This document shows positions 57,235 to 64,000 of a stretch of 64,000 nt of DNA, in pieces. Within the stretch, counting starts at the first letter, position 1. Each line of letters starts with the position of its first letter. The translations under genes were made by a program, and so were the position numbers. Location: NCBI RefSeq assembly GCF_001465595.2, contig NZ_CP013481.2, positions 744,001 through 808,000 of the forward strand, written 5' to 3'. Origin of the DNA: Pandoraea apista. GTDB taxonomy: Bacteria; Pseudomonadota; Gammaproteobacteria; Burkholderiales; Burkholderiaceae. The notes under the pieces are model-generated. The model ran no database searches. It saw only the letters and a list, made by a program, of their open reading frames with translations, and was not told where the DNA came from.

Positions 57235-57849
57235 TTATACGCTCTTGGCGTCCTCTTCGGCGAGCAGGTCGTTCACGAAGGCTTGCAGGCTGTCGTGAAC
57301 ACGCGTGCCTTCGGGCAAATTGCCTGCGGCGAGCGTTTTCTTGCCTTTGCCGGTGAGTACCAGATGCGGCTTGGCGCCCACTGCGGCGGCGGCCTGCAAA
57401 TCGCGCAGCGAGTCGCCGACCGCCGGCACGCCGGTCAGGTCGGTTTCGTAGCGGCGCGCGATTTCCTGAAACATGCCGGGCTTCGGCTTGCGGCAGTCGC
57501 AGGCGTCGGCAGCGGTGTGCGGGCAGAAGAACACCGCGTCGATGCGCCCGCCGGCGGCCGCCGCCAGCTTCGACATTTTCGCGTGCATGGCGCCAAGCGT
57601 TGCCATGTCGAACAGCCCTCGCCCCACGCCCGATTGGTTCGTCGCCACCACGACCCGGTAGCCGGCCTGATTCAGCCGGCCGATCGCCTCAAGACTGCCG
57701 GGCAGCGGTACCCACTCTTCCTTCGACTTGATGAACTGATCCGAGTCGACGTTGATGACGCCGTCCCGATCGAGAATCACGAGCTTGCGGGCGGCAGGGC
57801 CGGGGGGGCGATCTTTACGCGAATCCATGGCAGCGGGCTTCCGGGACAT
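57235..57849 (-). CDS. gmhB: D-glycero-beta-D-manno-heptose 1,7-bisphosphate 7-phosphatase
   Basis: A 204-residue HAD-family phosphatase of ADP-heptose synthesis for the LPS inner core. The catalytic motif LDRDGVINVDS, ATNQSGVGRGLF, and the zinc-binding CPHTAADACDCRKPKPG are present, matching GmhB. Starts at 57849 or 57828 are both possible. It lies just downstream of glyS on the same strand. Confidence 0.94.
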   Translation of the reverse strand: MSRKPAAMDSRKDRPPGPAARKLVILDRDGVINVDSDQFIKSKEEWVPLPGSLEAIGRLNQAGYRVVVATNQSGVGRGLFDMATLGAMHAKMSKLAAAAGGRIDAVFFCPHTAADACDCRKPKPGMFQEIARRYETDLTGVPAVGDSLRDLQAAAAVGAKPHLVLTGKGKKTLAAGNLPEGTRVHDSLQAFVNDLLAEEDAKSV

Positions 57850-57859
57850 TAAGCCGCGA

Positions 57860-59986
57860 TCAGGCGGCGAGCTTCGAGAGATCGGCCACGCGGTTCATCT
57901 GCACATGCAGGTGCCACAGTAGCGCGAGGCGGTTGTTGCGCAGTGCCTCGTTGTCGGCCATCACCATCACGTCGTTGAAGAACGCGTCGACCGCATCGCG
58001 CAGTTCGGCCAGCGCCGAGAGGGCCTGGGCGTACTCGCGTGCCGCGAACTTCTGTTCCACGATCGGCGCAACCTTCTCGAGTGCGGCGGCGAGCGACTTC
58101 TCGGCCGGTTCCATCAACAGGGTCGGCGCGATCACGCCATCGGGCGGCGGCGCCGTCTTCTTCAGAATGTTGCCGATGCGCTTGTTCGCCGCAGCGAGCG
58201 CTTCGGCCTGCGGCAGTGCCGAGAAGGCACGCACGGCTTCCAGACGTTCGATCAGATCGCTCAGATCCAGATACATCGACGGCGACACCAGCACTGCCTC
58301 GATCTCGTTGGCGGCGTAACCGCGCTCGCGCAGATAGCCACGCAGACGATCGAGCACGAACTGATAGACGTCGTTCAGATACTCGGCGCCGGCAACGCCC
58401 GTCGTGAATTGCTGGTAGGTCACGTTCAGCAGATCGGCCAGCATCACCGGCAGACGACGCTCGACGAGCATGCGCACAACACCCAGCGCATGACGGCGCA
58501 GCGCGAACGGGTCCTTCTCGCCCGTCGGTTGCAGGCCGATGCCCCAGATGCCGACGAGCGTTTCGAGCTTGTCGGCGAGCGCCACGACCGTGCCGGTCTC
58601 GCTGCCGGGCAACGCGTCGCCGGCGAAGCGCGGCTGATAGTGCTCCGAGCAGGCACGCGCAACATCGTCGGCTTCGCCGTCGTGGCGCGCGTAGTACGTC
58701 CCCATCGTGCCTTGCAGTTCCGGGAATTCGCCGACCATGTCGGTCAGCAGGTCGGCCTTGGCCAGCAGCGCGCCGCGTTCGGCAAGCGCCACACCGTTCT
58801 CATCTGCACCGGTCATCTGAGCAATGGCGCCGGACAGCTTGACCAAACGCTGCGTGCGTTCGAGCTGCGAGCCCAGTTTGTTGTGATAGACAACGTTCGC
58901 GAGCAACGGCACACGATCCGCGAGTGGCTTCTTCTTGTCCTGCTCGAAGAAGAACTTCGCATCTGCGAGACGCGGGCGCACCACGCGCTCGTTACCCGTG
59001 ACGATCTGTTCGGGATGCGCGGTCTCGATATTGGAGACGATCAGGAAGCGGTTCGTCAGGCGGCCACCTTCGGCGAGCGGCTTGTCGGTCAGCGCGAAGT
59101 ACTTCTGGTTCGTCTGCATCGTGAGAATCAGACATTCCTGCGGAACCGCCAGGAATTCTTTCTCGAAGTGGCAGGCGTAGACAGCGGGCCATTCGACAAG
59201 CGCGGTCACTTCGTCGAGCAGCGCGTCGGGCATCACCACATGGTCGTTGCCTGCGGCCGCGAGCAATTGCGCGCGGATCGCGTCTCGGCGGCCAGCGAAG
59301 CTGGCCAGCACCTTGCCTTCGGTTTCCAGCACGGTGGCGTAGGCGTCGGCATTGGCGACGGTGACCTCGCCCTTCGACAGGAAGCGGTGGCCCAGCGTCT
59401 TGTTACCCGAATTCAGGCCGATGGCCGTGGCAGGCACGAGCGTGTCGCCGTGCAGGGCGATGAGGCCGTGCACCGGGCGCACGAACTGCACCGTCTCGCC
59501 ATCCGGTCGCTGATAGCTCATGACCTTGGGGATCGGCAGTTTGCCGAGCGTCTCGTCCAGCGAAGCTTGCAGGGCGTCGGCCAGTTGGGCGCCCGCCTGC
59601 GTGTAGGTGTGGAAGAAGGCTTCGGCCTTGCCGTCCATGGCGCGCTCGAGGCTGGCGACCGGCAGGTCGGCAAAACCCATGGCGGCGAGTTTTTTCGCGA
59701 GCGGCGGCGTCGGGTTGCCGTTGGCGTCGAGGGCGACGGACACCGGCAGCACCTTCGCGCGGATGGTGGCGTCCGGGGCACGGTCGAGCACGTTCGAAAT
59801 CGTGACGGCCAGACGGCGCGGCGTAGCGTACGGTGTGACGACGCTGGCGTCGGTGCTCAGGCCGCGGGTGCGCAGGCCGTTGGCAATGCCGTCGGCGAAC
59901 GCGTCGCCCAGACGTGCCAGCGCCTTCGGCGGCAGTTCTTCGGTCAGCAGTTCGACCAGCAGGGTGCGTTGTGCGGTGCTCATCAT
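57860..59986 (-). CDS. glyS: Glycyl-tRNA synthetase beta subunit
   Basis: A 708-residue beta subunit of the bacterial alpha2-beta2 glycyl-tRNA synthetase. It begins [17 protein letters not shown] and ends with the DALRP-like anticodon-binding domain, as expected for GlyS (689 in E. coli). Its start overlaps the glyQ stop by four bases, as is common for glyQ-glyS. A 549-codon plus-strand open frame covers it and is a shadow. Confidence 0.97.
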   Translation of the reverse strand: MMSTAQRTLLVELLTEELPPKALARLGDAFADGIANGLRTRGLSTDASVVTPYATPRRLAVTISNVLDRAPDATIRAKVLPVSVALDANGNPTPPLAKKLAAMGFADLPVASLERAMDGKAEAFFHTYTQAGAQLADALQASLDETLGKLPIPKVMSYQRPDGETVQFVRPVHGLIALHGDTLVPATAIGLNSGNKTLGHRFLSKGEVTVANADAYATVLETEGKVLASFAGRRDAIRAQLLAAAGNDHVVMPDALLDEVTALVEWPAVYACHFEKEFLAVPQECLILTMQTNQKYFALTDKPLAEGGRLTNRFLIVSNIETAHPEQIVTGNERVVRPRLADAKFFFEQDKKKPLADRVPLLANVVYHNKLGSQLERTQRLVKLSGAIAQMTGADENGVALAERGALLAKADLLTDMVGEFPELQGTMGTYYARHDGEADDVARACSEHYQPRFAGDALPGSETGTVVALADKLETLVGIWGIGLQPTGEKDPFALRRHALGVVRMLVERRLPVMLADLLNVTYQQFTTGVAGAEYLNDVYQFVLDRLRGYLRERGYAANEIEAVLVSPSMYLDLSDLIERLEAVRAFSALPQAEALAAANKRIGNILKKTAPPPDGVIAPTLLMEPAEKSLAAALEKVAPIVEQKFAAREYAQALSALAELRDAVDAFFNDVMVMADNEALRNNRLALLWHLHVQMNRVADLSKLAA

Positions 59987-60921
59987 GCGGCTTGCGTTTG
60001 GGTTTGGGCGGCAGGGGCGTTCAGCATCGGGAAGCCGAGCTTCTCGCGCGACGCGTAGTAGGCCTGTGCGATCAGACGCGACAGCGCCCGGATACGGCCG
60101 ATATACGCAGCACGTTCGGTCACCGAGATGGCGCCGCGCGCGTCGAGCAGGTTGAAGGTGTGCGCGGCCTTGAGAATCATCTCGTAGGCGGGCAACGCCA
60201 GTTCGGCTTCGATGAGACGCTTGGCCTCGCTTTCGTAGTTGTCGAAGAAGTTGAACAACATCGGCTGGTTCGAGTGCTCGAAGTTATACGTCGACTGCTC
60301 GACTTCATTCTGATGGAACACGTCGCCGTAGGTCAGGCGGCGCTTGACCGGGCCGTCGGCCGTTTGCTCTTCCCATTCCGTCCATACGAGGTCGTAGACG
60401 TTCTCGACCTGTTGCAGATACATGGCCAGACGCTCGATACCGTAGGTGATTTCGCCGAGCACCGGCTTGCAATCCAGACCGCCGACTTGCTGGAAGTAGG
60501 TGAACTGCGTGACTTCCATGCCGTTGAGCCACACTTCCCAGCCCAGCCCCCAGGCACCGAGCGTGGGGTTTTCCCAGTCGTCTTCCACGAAGCGCACGTC
60601 GTTTTCGGTCAGATCGAGACCGAGCGCGCGCAGCGAACCCAGATACAGGTCGAGAATGTTCTCCGGCGCCGGCTTGAGCACCACCTGATACTGGTAGTAG
60701 TGCTGCATGCGGTTCGGATTCTCACCGTAACGGCCATCCTTGGGACGGCGCGACGGTTGCACATAGGCGGCGCGCCACGGCTCGGGGCCGATCGAGCGCA
60801 GGAACGTGGCAGTGTGCGAGGTACCGGCGCCGACCTCCATGTCGTAAGGCTGGAGCAACGCACAGCCTTGCTTGTCCCAGTAATCCTGCAAAGTCAGGAT
60901 GACTTGTTGAAAGGTAAGCAT
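59983..60921 (-). CDS. glyQ: Glycyl-tRNA synthetase alpha subunit
   Basis: A 312-residue class II synthetase subunit carrying the active site. [37 protein letters not shown] and [17 protein letters not shown] are typical. I chose the ATG at 60921 because it matches the family start; the frame is open to 60999. Gene order glyQ-glyS is conserved. It lies 195 bases downstream of lnt, with a hairpin between. Confidence 0.97.
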   Translation of the reverse strand: MLTFQQVILTLQDYWDKQGCALLQPYDMEVGAGTSHTATFLRSIGPEPWRAAYVQPSRRPKDGRYGENPNRMQHYYQYQVVLKPAPENILDLYLGSLRALGLDLTENDVRFVEDDWENPTLGAWGLGWEVWLNGMEVTQFTYFQQVGGLDCKPVLGEITYGIERLAMYLQQVENVYDLVWTEWEEQTADGPVKRRLTYGDVFHQNEVEQSTYNFEHSNQPMLFNFFDNYESEAKRLIEAELALPAYEMILKAAHTFNLLDARGAISVTERAAYIGRIRALSRLIAQAYYASREKLGFPMLNAPAAQTQTQAA

Positions 60922-61066
60922 GATGAATTCGCGCGGACGAACAGGAAAAAATGCGGATTTTGCGCAGCTTGCCGACCCGGCCGCGAGCGCGGCCGACAAA
61001 CTAAAACGTTGAATTTTAGCGGGAATTCGATCCGAATGGGGCGTCAGTGCCCATTGGGTGGTGCGA

Positions 61067-61090
61067 CAGGGGGAATTTCACGTCCCCCTG
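61067..61090 (-). terminator. Hairpin between lnt and glyQ
   Basis: CAGGGGGA (61067-61074) pairs with TCCCCCTG (61083-61090) across eight bases. There is no clear T run, so it may be a weak terminator or an mRNA structure rather than a full stop. Confidence 0.4.
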
Positions 61091-61116
61091 CGTCGTTTCC
61101 TCGACGCCGGCAAGTC

Positions 61117-62673
61117 TCAGCGCGAGCGGCGGGTCATGGCCAGACCGAGGCCCAGCGCGAGCAGCGCGAGCACCAGCGCAGGCCCATTGCCGAAGCGAAC
61201 ATACGGCGTGAGGCCGCTGTACGGCTGAACGTTGCCGGTGAGCGCGCCCGTCGTCATTGCAGGCAGACGCCCCTGCACACGGCCATGCGCATCGATGATC
61301 GCCGTGGCGCCGGTGTTCGTCGCCCGCAACATCGGACGCCCGGTCTCCAGCGTGCGCATGCGCGCGATCTGCAAATGCTGATCCAGCGCAATGGTGTCGC
61401 CGAACCATGCGAGGTTCGTCGCGTTGGCGAGCACCGTGGCCGGCGCCGGCATATTGCGCAGCGCCTGTGCGATTTCTTCGCCAAACAAGTCCTCATAGCA
61501 GATGTCGAGCGCTACGCGCTGATCGCGAATCGGAAAGCCACTCGGCGTGGCCGTTCCCCGCAGGAAGTCGCCCAGCGGGATATGCATCATGTCCACGAAC
61601 CAGCGAAAGCCCCAGGGAACGAATTCGCCGAAAGGCACCAGGTGATGCTTGTCGTAGCGATACAGCGTCTGGTCGCGCGGTGTTACGCCGAACAGGCTAT
61701 TGGTCAGATCCGTGGGACCGCGATCGGTGAGGGTCGCGCCCACGGCGCCGAGCACTACGTGCGAACCGGTGCGATCGGCGAATTCCCGGATCGGGCCGGC
61801 CACGTCGGGCGGAATGCCTTGCAGCAGCACAGGGAAGGCCGTCTCCGGCGTGATGATGAGATCGGCGGGGGCGGCCACGATCATGTCGCGATACAGCGCC
61901 ATGGCGCGATCGATCCCGGCCTGCTCGAACTTCATGTCCTGCGCGATATTGCCTTGCAGCAGTCGCACGGTGAGCGGTTTGCCCGACGGTGTCGTCCATT
62001 CGTGGCGGGCCAGCACAGCGCCCGCGCCGAGCAGCGCCAGCGTGCCGGCAACGGCTGCAAAACGCTGCATGGGGCGTGTCGTCACCGCCACGGGCAGTAC
62101 GGCTCGGGTGAGCCACGCTGCGGCGAGCGCCGCAAGTCCCCCTATGCCGTAAACACCGACGAGCGGTGCGTAGCCCGCCAGCGGGCCGTCGACATGGGCG
62201 TAGCCGGGCGACAGCCATGGAAAACCGGTGAAGATTGTGCCGCGTAGCCATTCCGCGAGCACCCAGGCGCCTGCGAAGGTCAGGGCGCGCCACGGCCCGG
62301 TGGCGGTAACCCAGCGGGTGACGCACGCCGCCAGCGCGGGGTAGAGCGCGAGGTAGATCGAGAACAGCACGACCGCTGCTCCGGCCATGATGGCGGGCAT
62401 GCCGCCGTACGTATGCATGCTGATGTAAAGCCACCAGATGCCCGATACGAACGAGGCGACACCGAAGCATCCGCCGAGCCAGAAGGCGTCGCGACGCGAA
62501 GCGCTGCGCTCGACCAGCGCGAAGAGTCCCGCCATGGCGAGCAGTTGCAACCACCAGACGTCGCGCGGCGCGAAGGCCAGTGTCTGCGCAATACCGGCCA
62601 GACCGGCGAGCACACGCGCGCGCCAGGCCGGCCACGAGCGCCGCTCGGGCGCGTGGACGGTCATTTCCTGCAT
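61117..62673 (-). CDS. lnt: Apolipoprotein N-acyltransferase
   Basis: A 518-residue inner-membrane enzyme that adds the third acyl chain to lipoproteins. Six or so N-terminal hydrophobic helices are followed by a nitrilase-like periplasmic domain with the catalytic Glu (IITPETAFPV), Lys (YRYDKHHLVPFGEF) and Cys (ALDICYEDLFGEE). One C-terminal helix ends the protein. Starts at 62673 or 62664 are possible. It is directly downstream of the corC-like gene (16 bases), a conserved pair. Confidence 0.96.
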   Translation of the reverse strand: MQEMTVHAPERRSWPAWRARVLAGLAGIAQTLAFAPRDVWWLQLLAMAGLFALVERSASRRDAFWLGGCFGVASFVSGIWWLYISMHTYGGMPAIMAGAAVVLFSIYLALYPALAACVTRWVTATGPWRALTFAGAWVLAEWLRGTIFTGFPWLSPGYAHVDGPLAGYAPLVGVYGIGGLAALAAAWLTRAVLPVAVTTRPMQRFAAVAGTLALLGAGAVLARHEWTTPSGKPLTVRLLQGNIAQDMKFEQAGIDRAMALYRDMIVAAPADLIITPETAFPVLLQGIPPDVAGPIREFADRTGSHVVLGAVGATLTDRGPTDLTNSLFGVTPRDQTLYRYDKHHLVPFGEFVPWGFRWFVDMMHIPLGDFLRGTATPSGFPIRDQRVALDICYEDLFGEEIAQALRNMPAPATVLANATNLAWFGDTIALDQHLQIARMRTLETGRPMLRATNTGATAIIDAHGRVQGRLPAMTTGALTGNVQPYSGLTPYVRFGNGPALVLALLALGLGLAMTRRSR

Positions 62674-62688
62674 GGATCGATGGAGTGG

Positions 62689-63564
62689 TTACTCGGGTTG
62701 AACGGCAGGTGACGGCTCCACGCGCCGCAACAGCAGCATGTGGACCTGACGGCCGTCGGCGCGCAGCACTTCGAACACGAGATTGCCGATGCGCATACGC
62801 TCGCCACGGCGCGGCACGCGGCCGAACTGGTGGGTGATCATACCGCCGATCGTGTCGTTTTCGTCATCGTGGAACTGCGTGCCGAACGCTTCGTTGAACT
62901 GCTCGATCTCGGTCAGCGCACGAATGCGATATGTCCCGTCGGGCGCGGCAATGATGTTGTCTTCTTCCTCATCGAAGTCGTATTCGTCTTCGATGTCGCC
63001 GACGATCTGCTCAAGCACGTCTTCAATGGTGATGAGCCCCGCCACGCCGCCGTATTCGTCCACGACGATGGCGATGTGATTGCGATTGACGCGGAAGTCG
63101 TGCAGCAGCACGTTCAGACGCTTCGACTCGGGAATGAACACCGCCGGGCGCAACATGTCGCGCACGTCGAAGTCGTGATTCGCGTAGTAACGCAGCAGAT
63201 CCTTGGCGAGCAGAATACCGATGATGTTGTCGCGATTACCCTCGAAGACCGGATAGCGCGAGTGCGCCTGCTCCAGCACGAAGGGGACAAATTCTTCGGG
63301 AGTCTGTTCGATGTTGATGGCGTCCATTTGCGCGCGCGGCACCATGATGTCGCGGGCGCACAGATCGGCCACCTGGAATACGCCCTCGATCATCGCCAGA
63401 GAGTCGGCGTCCATCAGGTTGCGGGCGTGGGCGTCTTGCAGAATTTCGAGCAACTCCGCGCGCGACTCCGGCTCCGGGGAGATCAGATCGGTGAGGCGTT
63501 CGAGCAGAGAGCGAGGTTTATCAGGGTTTTTTCGACCGGGTCGACTGGGATAAGGGTCGTTCAT
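62689..63564 (-). CDS. corC: CorC/HlyC-type CBS-domain protein
   Basis: A 291-residue protein. SLLERLTDLISPEPESRAELLEIL is followed by two CBS repeats (RDIMVPRAQMDAI, YGGVAGLITIEDVLEQIVGDI) and a CorC_HlyC C-terminal domain (RIGNLVFEVLRADGRQVHMLLLRRV). Family knowledge: this group is linked to Mg2+/Co2+ efflux and to lipoprotein processing through lnt. The ATG at 63564 is used; the frame runs open to 63735. It precedes lnt closely, as in E. coli ybeX-lnt. Confidence 0.92.
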   Translation of the reverse strand: MNDPYPSRPGRKNPDKPRSLLERLTDLISPEPESRAELLEILQDAHARNLMDADSLAMIEGVFQVADLCARDIMVPRAQMDAINIEQTPEEFVPFVLEQAHSRYPVFEGNRDNIIGILLAKDLLRYYANHDFDVRDMLRPAVFIPESKRLNVLLHDFRVNRNHIAIVVDEYGGVAGLITIEDVLEQIVGDIEDEYDFDEEEDNIIAAPDGTYRIRALTEIEQFNEAFGTQFHDDENDTIGGMITHQFGRVPRRGERMRIGNLVFEVLRADGRQVHMLLLRRVEPSPAVQPE

Positions 63565-63735
63565 GACGGCGCGTCCAAGTTGGGCGGACGCCGAGCTGTT
63601 ACAGGAAGCTAAAGGATACACCAGATGTGCGGCATCTCCGCGACAGGGGCGCTGCGTTTCGTTACGCGGCGTTGGTTGCCGGGCGATGCTGCGGATTTCA
63701 GGACGTTTCCGGGGGTTCAATGCACGTTGGCGCAC

Positions 63736-64000
63736 TCAGCGCGCACCGCAGCGGTGCAAAATCGCTTCCAGCGCCGGATCGGGCATGCCGGCGTCACGCA
63801 GCGCCTTGACCGTCCGGGCGACGTAGTCGTGCGTCGTGCCGTAGCGTCCCTGCGCCTGGTCGAAGACCTTGCGAATGATGTCGTCGGGCAGCCGGCCGGC
63901 ATAGCTTTTCACGTCGCGCCGCATCACGAATGCGAGCGCGGGCTCGGTGCGGCCGTCGGCGAGCACGCAGTTCAGCCACGCCGGACGATACGAGCCCATC
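63736..64000 (-). CDS. ChaC-type gamma-glutamylcyclotransferase, C-terminal part (cut by window edge)
   Basis: The last ~88 codons of a gene that continues beyond base 64000. The visible end (YRPAWLNCVLADGR, ALAFVMRRD, YAGRLPDDIIRKV, RYGTTHDYVARTVKALRDAGMPD) resembles the C-terminal part of ChaC-like proteins, which cleave glutathione to 5-oxoproline and Cys-Gly. The catalytic Glu lies in the missing part or near the edge, so function cannot be confirmed. The stop is about 170 bases upstream of the corC-like gene on the same strand. Confidence 0.78.
   Translation of the reverse strand, partial: MGSYRPAWLNCVLADGRTEPALAFVMRRDVKSYAGRLPDDIIRKVFDQAQGRYGTTHDYVARTVKALRDAGMPDPALEAILHRCGAR

Noticed and set aside
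58409..60058. 549-codon plus-strand open frame
   Set aside because: Antisense to glyS, which is intact and in its conserved operon.
59914..62247. 777-codon plus-strand open frame
   Set aside because: Spans antisense of glyQ and lnt and their intergenic hairpin; no coherent protein.

Overview
The window is a chromosomal segment of a high-GC Gram-negative betaproteobacterium. Gene content and order (lptD-surA-pdxA-rsmA; purH-fis-dusB-ubiH-pepP; leuS-lptE-holA-proA; glyQ-glyS-gmhB-plsC; lnt-corC) are typical of Burkholderiales, family Burkholderiaceae. A Pandoraea-like genome is my best guess, but the genus is inference. I support 58 protein genes, two of them cut by the window edges (mpl on the left, a ChaC-type cyclotransferase on the right). 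I see no rRNA, tRNA, CRISPR, insertion sequence or prophage. Intrinsic-terminator hairpins separate most transcription units.

Layout. 0-7.4 kb (+): mpl end, small esterase, RNB exoribonuclease overlapping a TonB-like gene, lpxO, aroE, mtgA. 7.6-13.1 kb: mscS (-), corA and pyrF (+), then thiL-pgpA-pncC (-). 13.5-17.9 kb: malic enzyme (maeB), a secreted barnase-like RNase with an adjacent barstar-like inhibitor, and a Gly-rich YidB gene (-). 17.9-20.2 kb (-): rsmE, a VOC protein, spermidine synthase-like gene. 20.4-25.0 kb: tkt-gap (+), an orphan lower-GC Wzz gene (-), fur (-). 25.2-33.3 kb (+): bamE, dapB, leuS, lptE, holA, proA, HutD/Ves protein.

33.6-39.4 kb (+) is the most accessory-looking part: an AraC regulator, a two-subunit molybdenum hydroxylase (isoquinoline 1-oxidoreductase type, small 2Fe-2S subunit plus large Mo subunit with an Arg-Arg leader), an XdhC maturation factor and a porin. 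Skewed pyrimidine/purine tracts lie at both edges. The substrate is unknown.

39.8-47.3 kb (-) holds purH, fis, dusB, a UbiH-type hydroxylase, pepP and the MurNAc salvage pair murU-amgK. 47.5-53.2 kb (+) is lptD-surA-pdxA-rsmA, with an 11-C homopolymer near the start of lptD. 53.2-64 kb is mostly (-): EamA transporter, gloA, YgjP-type metallopeptidase, plsC, gmhB, glyS, glyQ, lnt, corC and partial chaC, with a rubredoxin gene (+) inside.

Envelope construction dominates: LPS core and lipid A (gmhB, lpxO), LPS export (lptD, lptE), outer-membrane protein folding (bamE, surA), lipoprotein acylation (lnt), phospholipids (plsC, pgpA), peptidoglycan synthesis (mtgA) and two peptidoglycan-recycling routes (mpl; amgK-murU).
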